Assembly: GCF_020400605.1 (NCBI RefSeq)
Contig: NZ_JAINRD010000003.1
Location: 124,001-188,000, forward strand
DNA length: 64,000 nucleotides
Origin: Streptomyces aculeolatus
GTDB lineage: Bacteria; Actinomycetota; Actinomycetes; Streptomycetales; Streptomycetaceae
Direction of reading: 5' to 3'
The position numbers were made by a program, and so were the translations under genes. The notes beneath the pieces were generated by a model. It saw nothing but the letters and a program-made list of their open reading frames with translations, was not told the DNA's origin and did not search any database. How positions within the stretch are numbered: position 1 is the first letter of the stretch; every line of letters starts with the position of its first letter. Positions 1-8,514 of this stretch are shown piece after piece.

Positions 1-1614
1 CACCAGTTGCTGGAGTCCCTGGCCAGGACCAGGTCGGGCACGGCAGAAGAGCCCGGAGCCTGGGCCCCGGCGGTCGCCACAGGCCTGGGGCTGCCCGCTG
101 CCGCCGGGCTCGGGCCGGCGACCTACTACGAGGACCTCGCCACCCCGCACGGGCTCCGTCACGTTCGCGTCTGCACGGCGACGGCATGCTTCGCCGCCCG
201 GGCCGGACGTCACCTGACGGAGGCGGAGGAGGCGCTGGGCGTCCGTGCCGGCACGGCCTCGCCGGACGGGAGGACATCGCTGCAACCCGTCCGCTGCCTG
301 GGGTACTGCTACGCAGGTCCCGCAGCGCTCGACGGCGACACCCCCTGCACCGGTCCGACGCTCGCCGGTCAGCTCGCGGGACGCACCCCCGCCCGGGATC
401 CCGCCGTCCCGGTGGCCGACGACACCGGCGATCCGGTGCTGCTGGGAGGGGCGGTGGCCGGCGATCCGGCATGGCAGGTGTGGCCGCGTATCGTCACCAC
501 GGGCGCGGCTGACGAGGTTCGGGCGCAGGTGGCCGCGTCCGGGCTGCGGGGCCGCGGGGGCGCTGGTTTCGGGGTGGCCGCGAAGTGGGAGGCGGCCGGC
601 CTGGCGCCCGGCAGCGTGGTCGTGGCCAACGGGGACGAGGGCGATCCCGGGTCCTACGCCGATCGGCTGCTGATGGAGCGGGACCCGCAGCGGGTGCTGG
701 AAGGGCTGGCGCTTGCCTGCCTCGCCTGTGCGGCCGAACAGGGTGTGGTGCTGGTGCGCTCGGAGTATCCGCACGCGCTGGCACGGATGCGGGAAGCGGT
801 CCGGCAAGCCTACGCCGACGGCCACTTCGGGCCGTCGGTGCACGGGACGGACACAGCCCTGCACGTCGTCGTCGTGGCCGGCGCCGGATCGTACGTGGCG
901 GGTGAGGAGACCGCCCTGATCGCCGGGCTGGAGGGGGACCGGGGCTGCGCCCGGCCGCGTCCGCCCTACCCGACCGATCGCGGTCTGTGGGACGCGCCGA
1001 CGGTGGTGAACAACGTCGAGACTCTTGCCTCCGTCCCGTGGATCGTCGCGCGCGGCGGTGATGCGTACGCGCGCCGCGGGGTGCCGGGCGAGACCGGGAC
1101 GAAACTGGTGTGCCTGTCGGAGCGGTTCGCCCGGCCCGGCGCGTACGAGGTCGAACTCGGTACGTCGCTGCTACGGATCGTCACCGAGCTGGGCGGCGGC
1201 CTCAAGGACGGCGGCGAACCGGCCGCGGTGCAGATCGGCGGACCCCTGGGAGGGTTCCTCGGCCCGGACGATCTGGATGTGCCCCTGACCACCGCCGGCC
1301 TGGCCGCCCGGGGAGCCGCACTCGGCCATGCCGGGCTCGTCGCCTTCGACCGGCACGTGGCCGCGGAGGACGTACTGCGGCACATCTGGCAGTTCGCGGC
1401 GGCGGAGAGCTGCGGCGCCTGCTCTCCCTGCCGCGTGGGCGCGCGCCGCGGCCTGGAGCTGTCCTCCACCGGAATCCCGCCCGGACCGGAATGGGAACGG
1501 CTCGGCCGGCTGCTGGCCGAGGCGAGCCTGTGCGCCTTCGGCCGGCGGATCCCCTCCGCCGTGCACAGCCTTGCCCGTGCCTACGGCAACCGTCCGGCGG
1601 GATGGGCATCGTGA
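1..1614 (+). CDS. NAD-dependent formate dehydrogenase, beta (diaphorase) subunit, NuoE-NuoF fusion; 5' end cut by window
   Basis: This is the NADH-forming diaphorase half of a soluble formate dehydrogenase. It passes electrons from the molybdenum subunit through iron-sulfur clusters and FMN to NAD+. The N-terminal part resembles NuoE, a thioredoxin-fold [2Fe-2S] domain, with the cysteine pattern VCTATACF then RCLGYC. The rest resembles NuoF: the glycine-rich GLRGRGGAGFG with NGDEGDPGSY forms the NADH/FMN pocket, and SCGACSPCRVG plus SLCAFG bind the [4Fe-4S] cluster. The frame is open to the window edge and the NuoE helical segment looks incomplete, so the true start lies upstream; the first in-window candidate is TTG at 7. 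The stop overlaps the start of the alpha subunit gene, so the two are translationally coupled. It could be called a NuoF-like hydrogenase subunit, but the partner gene settles formate dehydrogenase. Confidence 0.88.
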   Translation, partial: HQLLESLARTRSGTAEEPGAWAPAVATGLGLPAAAGLGPATYYEDLATPHGLRHVRVCTATACFAARAGRHLTEAEEALGVRAGTASPDGRTSLQPVRCLGYCYAGPAALDGDTPCTGPTLAGQLAGRTPARDPAVPVADDTGDPVLLGGAVAGDPAWQVWPRIVTTGAADEVRAQVAASGLRGRGGAGFGVAAKWEAAGLAPGSVVVANGDEGDPGSYADRLLMERDPQRVLEGLALACLACAAEQGVVLVRSEYPHALARMREAVRQAYADGHFGPSVHGTDTALHVVVVAGAGSYVAGEETALIAGLEGDRGCARPRPPYPTDRGLWDAPTVVNNVETLASVPWIVARGGDAYARRGVPGETGTKLVCLSERFARPGAYEVELGTSLLRIVTELGGGLKDGGEPAAVQIGGPLGGFLGPDDLDVPLTTAGLAARGAALGHAGLVAFDRHVAAEDVLRHIWQFAAAESCGACSPCRVGARRGLELSSTGIPPGPEWERLGRLLAEASLCAFGRRIPSAVHSLARAYGNRPAGWAS

Positions 1615-4301
1615 AGTCGGCCGGGCAGTTCACGGTCGACGTCGACGGCGTCGCCGTCGAGGTGCTCCCGGGTGCCTCCCTGCTCACGGCGACGCGGGCG
1701 GCGGGAACCGACCTGCCCGCACTCTGCTCCGACGACCGGATCAGCCCGGCCGGGTCCTGCCGCACGTGCCTGGTGAGTGCCGACGGGCGGACCGTGGCGG
1801 CCTGCGTGACCCCGGCCTCGCCGGGCATGCGCGTCCAGACCGGCACCGACGGCCTCCGGCGCGTGCGCCGGGACGCGGTGGCCCTCATCGCCTCCGCGCT
1901 GCCGGCCCGCGCGCTGGCGGAGGGCAACCCCAGCGAACTGGCGCACGTCTGCCGGTCGATGGGTCTCGGTCCCGAGACGGCCCGGGGCGCCGGGGGCCAA
2001 GGGGAGGACCTCTCCCATCCGTACGTCCATCTGGACCGGGACCTGTGCATCGCCTGCGGGCGGTGCGTGCGCATGTGCGCCGAGGTCCAGGGCACTTTCG
2101 CCCTCACCCTGACCGGCCGCGGAGCCGGCACCGTGGCCGCGCCCGGCACCGGGGGCCCCTGGGCCGCCTCGGACTGCGTCTCGTGCGGCGGCTGCGTCGA
2201 CACCTGCCCCACCGGAGCGATCACCGAGCCGGGCCCCGGACGCGGCCTCACCTCCGCACACCGCCCGGCCGCGACCCGTACGACATGCGGATACTGCGGT
2301 GTCGGCTGTTCCCTCGACGTCGTCACGTCCGGCGGCGGTGTCGCGGCTGTCCTGCCGGCCCCCGACGGTCCGGTCAACCGGGGTCACGCCTGCGTCAAGG
2401 GACGCTTCGCCCACGGCTACCTCACCTCCCCCGAACGGCTGACCCGCCCGCTGCTCCGCCGCGACGGCCACCTGGAGCCCGTCGGCTGGGACGAAGCGCT
2501 CGGCGAGGTCGCCCGGGGGATGCGCGCGGCCGTTGCGGCCGGGGGCGCGGACGCCGTGGCGGCGATCTCCTCTGCCCGCGCCACGAACGAGGAGAACTAC
2601 CTCCTGCAGAAGTTCATGCGGGTCGTTATCGGCACCAACAACGTGGACAACTGCTCACGGCTGTGCCACTCCCCGTCCGCCGCCGGCCTGACCGCCTCCT
2701 TCGGCCTGCCCGGCGGCACCGACTCCTTCGACGGGGTCGAGGAATCCGACTGCCTGCTGGTAGTCGGCGCCAACCCCGTCGAAGCCCACCCGGTGGTCGG
2801 GGCGCGGTTGCTGCGGAAGGTGCTCCGCGGAGCCGGGCTGGTGGTCGCCGACCCCCGTGCGGTCGGGCTCGCCCAGCACGCGGACGTACACCTGCGGCCC
2901 CGGCCCGGCACCAACGTCGCGCTCTTCCACGGGCTCGGCCACGTCCTCGTCGCCGAAGGGCTGGCCGACCAGGAGTTCCTGCGCGAGCGGGCCGCGGGGC
3001 TGCCGGAGCTCACCGAGCTCCTGGAGGACTACCCTCCCGACCGGGTCACGGAAATCACCGGCGTACCGGCGGACGACCTGGTCACCGCAGCCCGGCTGTA
3101 CGGACGCGCCCTGCGGCCCGCGATCGTCTACGGCCTGGGCGTCACAGAGCACCTGCACGGCACCGACGGGGTGCGGTCCCTGGCCAACCTGGCGATCCTG
3201 CGCGGCGCCGTCGGCACCGACCGCGGTTACGGTGTCAACCCGCTGCGCGGCCAGAACAACGTCCAGGGTGCCTCCGATATGGGTGCGCTGCCCGACCTCC
3301 TGCCCGGTTACGGCAAGGTAGGCAACCCGGCCGTGCGGGCGCGGGCGGAGGCGGTCTGGGGCTCGCCGGTCGCAAAGCGCCCCGGTCTGCGGATTCCGGA
3401 CATGTTCGACGCCGCCCGGACGGGGGCGCTGCGGGCGCTGTGGATCATCGGCGAGGACGTCTGCGCCACCGATCCCGACACCGACCAGGTGGTCCGTGCG
3501 CTGGACGCGTGCCCGCTCGTGGTGTGCAACGAGCTGTTCCTGTCGGAGACGGCACGCCGGGCCGACATCGTGCTCCCCGTCGCGTCCTGGCTGGAGAAGG
3601 ACGGCACCTTCGTCAACTTCGACCGCCGGTTCCAGCGGGTTCGCCCCGCCGTCCTGCCGCCGGACGGGGTGCGCAGCGACTACGACGTCGTACAGGCCGT
3701 CGCCTCGGCCATGGGCACCGGCCTCGGCTGCCCCACCCCGGCCGACGCACTGGCCGAGTGCGGACGGGTCGCCCCCGTCTTCGCGGGTCTCTCCCACGGC
3801 CGGCTGGACCGGGAGGGCGCCGTCCCGGCGCCCTGTCCAGACCCGGGGCGACCGGGTGAAGCCAAGCTGTACACGAAAGATTTCGCCACGGCGGACGGGC
3901 GGGCGCACCTCGCCGCGGCACCGTACCTTCCGCCGGGTGAACGGCCCGACGACGAGTACCCGCTGCTGCTGGTCACGGGCCGACGCTGGGCGCACTACAA
4001 CTCCGGCGGCATGACCAGGCGCGGCGGCAACCTCGCACTCGACCCGGACGATGTCCTCGACCTGCACCCGGACGACGCGGCCCGGTACCGGGTCCCGGAC
4101 GGCGCGGCACTCACCGTGGCGAGCCGGCACGGCGAGGCCAGGCTCGTCGCCCGGGTCGGCGAGGTGACGGCGCCCGGACAGGTCTTCTGTTCCTTCCACT
4201 TCCCCGCGAGCGGGGTGAACCGCCTGACCTCAGGACATGCCGACACCGTCACGTCCTGCCCCGAGTACAAGGTCACGGCGGTACGGGTGACGGTGCGATG
4301 A
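1611..4301 (+). CDS. fdhA: formate dehydrogenase alpha subunit (molybdenum bis-MGD, cysteine-type)
   Basis: Catalytic subunit of the NAD-linked formate dehydrogenase, oxidising formate to CO2 in the cytoplasm. Domains in order: an N-terminal plant-type [2Fe-2S] ferredoxin domain (roughly 1-80), a two-[4Fe-4S] segment (CIACGRCVRMC and CVSCGGCVDTCP), the molybdopterin oxidoreductase [4Fe-4S] motif CGYCGVGC, the large Mo-bis-MGD domain, and the C-terminal dinucleotide-binding domain (LLVTGRRWAHYNSGGMTRR). The metal ligand lies in NCSRLCHSPS, so it is cysteine (about residue 352), not selenocysteine. I chose GTG at 1611 because it gives a GTGA overlap with the beta-subunit stop and has a purine-rich stretch upstream. 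ATG at 1602 is also in frame but has no spacing to a ribosome binding site. The length, about 896 aa, is normal for the family. No fdhD or delta subunit is visible. Confidence 0.93.
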   Translation: MKSAGQFTVDVDGVAVEVLPGASLLTATRAAGTDLPALCSDDRISPAGSCRTCLVSADGRTVAACVTPASPGMRVQTGTDGLRRVRRDAVALIASALPARALAEGNPSELAHVCRSMGLGPETARGAGGQGEDLSHPYVHLDRDLCIACGRCVRMCAEVQGTFALTLTGRGAGTVAAPGTGGPWAASDCVSCGGCVDTCPTGAITEPGPGRGLTSAHRPAATRTTCGYCGVGCSLDVVTSGGGVAAVLPAPDGPVNRGHACVKGRFAHGYLTSPERLTRPLLRRDGHLEPVGWDEALGEVARGMRAAVAAGGADAVAAISSARATNEENYLLQKFMRVVIGTNNVDNCSRLCHSPSAAGLTASFGLPGGTDSFDGVEESDCLLVVGANPVEAHPVVGARLLRKVLRGAGLVVADPRAVGLAQHADVHLRPRPGTNVALFHGLGHVLVAEGLADQEFLRERAAGLPELTELLEDYPPDRVTEITGVPADDLVTAARLYGRALRPAIVYGLGVTEHLHGTDGVRSLANLAILRGAVGTDRGYGVNPLRGQNNVQGASDMGALPDLLPGYGKVGNPAVRARAEAVWGSPVAKRPGLRIPDMFDAARTGALRALWIIGEDVCATDPDTDQVVRALDACPLVVCNELFLSETARRADIVLPVASWLEKDGTFVNFDRRFQRVRPAVLPPDGVRSDYDVVQAVASAMGTGLGCPTPADALAECGRVAPVFAGLSHGRLDREGAVPAPCPDPGRPGEAKLYTKDFATADGRAHLAAAPYLPPGERPDDEYPLLLVTGRRWAHYNSGGMTRRGGNLALDPDDVLDLHPDDAARYRVPDGAALTVASRHGEARLVARVGEVTAPGQVFCSFHFPASGVNRLTSGHADTVTSCPEYKVTAVRVTVR

Positions 4302-4319
4302 GTACTCCGCGTGCCGGAC

Positions 4320-6995
4320 TCAGCGCCGTTTCGCACGTGGCGGGCCGCCCCGCGGCGGCCGCTCCGGTTTGAGCCGGGCCTGGAGGCGCATGACGGCGTG
4401 GCCGAGGCCGGACACCGCGCAGACGATGACCAGATCGCTGAGCGGCAGCGGTTCGGTGCCCAGCAGCTCCCGCAGCGGCGGCAGGTACACGCCGGCGACC
4501 TGGAGGCACAGTGCCGTGCCCACCGCCACCAGCAGAAAGGGGTTGGCCGCGGTGCCCGGGCGGGCCCGCGAGCCGAGCGCCACACCGAGCTGCGTGGCAC
4601 CGAGGATCAGGAACATCATGGACTGCCAGGGCCGACCGGTCTCCCGCGCCCAGACACCTACCACCAGGGTCACCGCGGCGATGAAGGCGCCCATGAGGAG
4701 GATGCGGGGCCACAGACCGGCCCCCAGCACACTCTCCTCGGGAGGACGGGGACGGTGGCGCATGACGCCCGGCTCGACGGGCTCCGCGCCCAGCGCCACA
4801 CCGGGCAGGCCGTGCGTGAGGAGGTTGATCCACAGGATCTGCGCCGGCAGCAGCGGGAGGGGCATCCCCAGGAACGGGCCGAGGAGCATGACGAGGATCT
4901 CCGCGGTGCCCCCGGCGAGCCCGTAGAGGAGGAAGCGGCGCACGTTCGCGTAGACGCGGCGCCCCTCCTCCACCGCGGCCACGATGGTGGCGGGGTCGTC
5001 GTCGGCGAGTACGAGATCGGCCGCCTGGCGTGCCACCTCGGTGCCGCGCCCTCCCATGGCGACGCCGATGTCGGCGCGGCGCAGGGCGGGTCCGTCGTTG
5101 ACGCCGTCCCCCGTCATCGCCACCACGTGCCCGGCGGCGCGCCACGCCTGGACGATGTCCAGCTTCTGTTCCGGACTGGTCCGCGCACAGACCCGTGCCC
5201 GCGTCAGGTCGCCCGCCGTGCCTTCCCGGATCCGGTCGCCCGTGGTCACCTCCTCGTCCCGGGAGGCGACGCCAAGCCGTTCGGCCACGGCACGCGCGGT
5301 CAGCGGGTGGTCGCCGGTGATCAGTACCGGGATGATGCCGGCCTCCTTGCAGGCCGCGATCGTCGGCTCGGCCGCATCGGAGGGCGGGTCCATGATGCCC
5401 ACGAGGCCGCGGAGCGACAGGTCCGACTCCCGTACCGGAGGACGCTGCGGCGCCTCCTCGTGGTCGGCGGAGGCGACGGCGAGTACGCGGTAGCCGTGGC
5501 GGGCCAGTACCTCCGCCTGCACATGCGCCCGGGTCACTGCATCCGGACCGTCGCGGAGGATCAGTGGCCGGAGCACCGCCTCGGGGGCTCCCTTGCAGGC
5601 CACCCGCACGCCGCCCTCCGGCCGGCGGTGGACGGTGGTCATGTGCTTGCGGTCGCTGTCGAACGGGATCTCCGCCACGCGCGGCAGGTCGCGGGCCTGC
5701 GCCGCACGGTCGAGCCCGAGGCGCGCTCCGGCCGCGAGCAGGGCGGCCTCGGTGGGATCGCCCAGTGCCCTCCACTCCCTGGAGTCGTCGGAGGGCGGCT
5801 CGAGCGCCGCGTCGTTGCACAGCACCGCGGCACCGAGCAAGTCTGCAAGGTCGGGCGCGGACCGCGGGGTCGCCGTCGTGCCGTCGCGCACGACCCGGCC
5901 GCCGGGGTCGTAGCCGGTGCCCTCGACCGTGGCCTCTCCTCGTGGTGTCCACAGTCGCTCGGCCGCCATCCGGCCCTCGGTCAGGGTGCCGGTCTTGTCG
6001 GTGGCGATCACGGTGACGGAGCCCAGGGTCTCCACGGCGGGCAACCGGCGGACGATGGCGTGCCGTTCCGCCATTCGCCTTGCGCCGAGTGCGAGGGAGA
6101 GGGTCACCACGGCGGGCAGGGACTCCGGGACGGCGGCGACGGCGAGGCTGATCGCCGCGACGATCATCAGCTCCACGGGCTGTCCCCTCACCAGCCCGAG
6201 CGCGAGGACCGCCGCGCACAACGCCACGATGACGGCCGCGAGCGTCCGGCCGAACCTCGCCAGGCGGCGTTGCAGCGGGGTCGGTCCGGGCGCGGCGCCC
6301 ATCAGGGAAGCGATCCGGCCGAGCGCGCTCCCGGCCCCGGTCGCGGTGACCACGGCTCGGCCGTGACCGCGTACGACGACTGTCCCCGCCGACACCCCGC
6401 CGCGCACCGGGTCCCTGTCGGGTGCCTTCTCCACCGCTACGGACTCACCTGTCAGCGACGACTCGTCCACGAGCAGCCGCGTCGCGGCTGCCAACTCCGC
6501 GTCTGCGGGGACGATGTCCCCCTCGGCCAGCAGGACCAGGTCGCCTGGCACCACCTCCGCTGCCGGGACGGACCGTTCCGTACCGTCCCGCAGCACTCTG
6601 GCGGCGGGGGCGCTCATGGCGGACAGCGCCAAGACCGCCTGCTCCGCCCGCACCTCCTGGACGACGCCTACCACCGTGTTCACGGTGATCACGAAGAGGA
6701 TCACGACCGCGTCCGACAGATCGCCGGTGGCGAGCGTCAGGGCGGCGGCCCCGAGCAGCACGAGGATCAGCGGGTCGCGCAACTGCTGGAGCACCCGCCG
6801 GACCACCGGGGTCCGCGGCGCCGCGGGGATCTCGTTGGGCCCGTGGCCGGCGAGCCGCCGCACCGCCTCGGCCGTCGAGAGCCCCGTGGCAGGGGACTGG
6901 ACCCGGTCGGGACCGGCCGCGATCCGCCGCCCGCTTCCGTCCGGACGCGCGCCTTCGCCGGCGGCGTGTCCGGACGGCTGCGCGTCGCGTGCCAT
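4320..6995 (-). CDS. P2-type (calcium-transporter-like) cation-translocating ATPase
   Basis: An 891-aa membrane cation pump of the P2 class (SERCA/PMR1-like or sodium/potassium-like). The N-terminal cation ATPase domain precedes the actuator motif SSLTGES. M4 carries VPESLP, the phosphorylation site is DKTGTLTEG (Asp333), the nucleotide domain contains KGAPE, and the hinge is TGDGVNDGPALRRADIG. Membrane segments lie in the usual 2+2+6 layout. The M6 segment reads NLLTHGLPG where most P2A pumps have NLVTDGLP, so a key cation ligand Asp is replaced by His; the transported ion cannot be assigned. The ATG has GGGAG about 9 bases upstream. The gene is convergent with the formate dehydrogenase operon, with only 18 bases between stops and no visible terminator. 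About 200 bases of upstream DNA give it its own promoter. Confidence 0.9.
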   Translation of the reverse strand: MARDAQPSGHAAGEGARPDGSGRRIAAGPDRVQSPATGLSTAEAVRRLAGHGPNEIPAAPRTPVVRRVLQQLRDPLILVLLGAAALTLATGDLSDAVVILFVITVNTVVGVVQEVRAEQAVLALSAMSAPAARVLRDGTERSVPAAEVVPGDLVLLAEGDIVPADAELAAATRLLVDESSLTGESVAVEKAPDRDPVRGGVSAGTVVVRGHGRAVVTATGAGSALGRIASLMGAAPGPTPLQRRLARFGRTLAAVIVALCAAVLALGLVRGQPVELMIVAAISLAVAAVPESLPAVVTLSLALGARRMAERHAIVRRLPAVETLGSVTVIATDKTGTLTEGRMAAERLWTPRGEATVEGTGYDPGGRVVRDGTTATPRSAPDLADLLGAAVLCNDAALEPPSDDSREWRALGDPTEAALLAAGARLGLDRAAQARDLPRVAEIPFDSDRKHMTTVHRRPEGGVRVACKGAPEAVLRPLILRDGPDAVTRAHVQAEVLARHGYRVLAVASADHEEAPQRPPVRESDLSLRGLVGIMDPPSDAAEPTIAACKEAGIIPVLITGDHPLTARAVAERLGVASRDEEVTTGDRIREGTAGDLTRARVCARTSPEQKLDIVQAWRAAGHVVAMTGDGVNDGPALRRADIGVAMGGRGTEVARQAADLVLADDDPATIVAAVEEGRRVYANVRRFLLYGLAGGTAEILVMLLGPFLGMPLPLLPAQILWINLLTHGLPGVALGAEPVEPGVMRHRPRPPEESVLGAGLWPRILLMGAFIAAVTLVVGVWARETGRPWQSMMFLILGATQLGVALGSRARPGTAANPFLLVAVGTALCLQVAGVYLPPLRELLGTEPLPLSDLVIVCAVSGLGHAVMRLQARLKPERPPRGGPPRAKRR

Positions 6996-7201
6996 CCGTC
7001 ACTCCCGTCCTCTGCCCGGCCCGCCCGGCGGCGCGCGCCCCGCCCCCTCAGCGTGCATCCCCGCCCCCCACCGCGCACGGCCGCGGGCCCGTCCGGCCTG
7101 CTTCCACGACCTCGGATCGCGTGATCGCCGACCAGCGGTGACCGACGGAGCCGGTTGACCGTCTTCCTCGTCGCCCGCACGCGGCCACACCTGGCGCACG
7201 C

Positions 7202-7858
7202 CTACTGGAAGGCCGCGTGGATCTCCTGTTCGGTCGCCGAGTGCGAGACGAGGAGCAGTTCGTCGCCGGACCTGAGCCGTACCGACGCGTCCGGAGCGAT
7301 GGGCTGACCGTCGCGGACGACGGTGGCGACGACCGTCCCCTCGGGCAACCGCACCTCGGCCAGGCTGCGGCCCGCTGTCCTCGACTCCGACGTGATGGCC
7401 GTTTCGATGACGGCGACGCCGGCCTTGCTGAGCCGCAGCAGAGCGATCGTGTCGGTGGCCTCGGTGGCTTCCTCGATGAGGGAGATCAGCGGCGCGGCGG
7501 CGGGAACCGCGACGTCGACGCCCCAGTGGCCGTCGAACAGCCAGGTGTTGTCGGCCTCGTTCACCCGGGCGGCCACCCGGGGCACCGAGAACCGGCGTTT
7601 GGAGAGGAGGCTGATGACGAGGTTGGCCTCGTCGGCGCCCGTGACCGCGACGACCAGGTCAGCGGCCAGCGCACCGGCGTGCTCCAGGACCCACGGCTCA
7701 CAGGCGTCCCCGGCGACCAGCCGGACGTCGATGCGGCCTCGGAGTTCGGCCACGCGGTCGTCGTCGGTGTCGATCAGGGTGATCTCGTTGCCCGCCGCGG
7801 AGAGCACCTGGGCGACCTGGGTGCCGAGCCGTCCGGCACCGGCGATGAGCACCTTCAC
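7202..7858 (-). CDS. TrkA-like NAD-binding (RCK) protein, copy 2
   Basis: A 218-aa soluble RCK protein: an N-terminal Rossmann domain (VLIAGAGRLGTQVAQ, then LIDTDDDRVAEL) and a C-terminal TrkA-C domain ending in GDELLLVSHSATEQEI. Such proteins sense NAD(H) or nucleotides and gate potassium channels and transporters. The GTG at 7858 overlaps the preceding stop by GTGA, which decides the start; the longer upstream reading frame is out-of-frame coding of its neighbour. It is the last gene of the operon Usp-ATPase-TrkA-TrkA. No TrkH/TrkG, Ktr or APC transporter lies nearby, so the natural partner may be the P-type ATPase encoded upstream or a channel elsewhere in the genome. Confidence 0.88.
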   Translation of the reverse strand: MKVLIAGAGRLGTQVAQVLSAAGNEITLIDTDDDRVAELRGRIDVRLVAGDACEPWVLEHAGALAADLVVAVTGADEANLVISLLSKRRFSVPRVAARVNEADNTWLFDGHWGVDVAVPAAAPLISLIEEATEATDTIALLRLSKAGVAVIETAITSESRTAGRSLAEVRLPEGTVVATVVRDGQPIAPDASVRLRSGDELLLVSHSATEQEIHAAFQ

Positions 7859-8514
7859 GTCCCCAGCTCCTTGTCGAGGAAGCCGCGCAGAGTGTCCAGG
7901 GCCGCGGCGGTCACGGCGAAGGTGACGAGGTCGCCTGCCTGTACGCATGTACCGTGCGCGGGGAGCAGGGAGTGCCCGGCGCGTGTGACCTCGACGACAC
8001 GGATCTCGCCGTCGACGTCGAACTCCGTCAGCCGCCGCCCGACCAGGTAGGCGGGCACGTCGGAGCGGACCAGCAACGTCTCTCCGTCCCCGAAGCTGAG
8101 TTCGGGTCGCAGGTTGCGGTGGAGCAGCATGCGGTGGATCTGGTGCACGGTCCAGCGGACGCCGGCGATCGTGGGGATGTCGAGGTCGCGGTAGACGTCG
8201 GTGTACCGGAGGTCGTGGATGCGGGCGAGCACGATCGGCACCCGGAAGGTCTCCTTCGCGGTGCGGGCACTGACGACGTTGCTGTTGTCACCCGACGTGA
8301 CGGCCACGAACGCGTCGGTGTGTTCGATCCCCGCGGCCGTCAGCACGCCTCGGCTGAAGCCGTTGCCCTCGTGGAAGCGGATGCGGGAGTCTCCGGGAAG
8401 CCGCCGGGCCGCCCCGGCACGCCGGTCGATGACCCCCACCTCGTGTCCTTCGGCGGCGAGCAGACCGGCAAGCGCGGCTCCCACCCGTCCGCAGCCGACG
8501 ACGATCACCTTCAT
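7855..8514 (-). CDS. TrkA-like NAD-binding (RCK) protein, copy 1
   Basis: A 219-aa protein with the same layout as the next gene: Rossmann motif IVVGCGRVGAALAG, an acidic end to strand 2 (VIDRR), then AVTSGDNSNVVSARTAKE and a C-terminal TrkA-C domain from about 140. The ATG overlaps the stop of the P-type ATPase gene by ATGA and its own stop overlaps the next GTG, so ATPase, copy 1 and copy 2 should be made in fixed proportion. The two RCK proteins are clearly related but diverged, suggesting a heteromeric pair rather than a fresh duplication. A regulatory role in cation flux is family knowledge; the link to this ATPase is inferred from the coupling alone. Confidence 0.88.
   Translation of the reverse strand: MKVIVVGCGRVGAALAGLLAAEGHEVGVIDRRAGAARRLPGDSRIRFHEGNGFSRGVLTAAGIEHTDAFVAVTSGDNSNVVSARTAKETFRVPIVLARIHDLRYTDVYRDLDIPTIAGVRWTVHQIHRMLLHRNLRPELSFGDGETLLVRSDVPAYLVGRRLTEFDVDGEIRVVEVTRAGHSLLPAHGTCVQAGDLVTFAVTAAALDTLRGFLDKELGT

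Noticed and set aside
1328..3859. An 843-codon frame inside the formate dehydrogenase genes
   Set aside because: Arg/Pro/Ala-rich shadow in another frame of two well-recognised genes.
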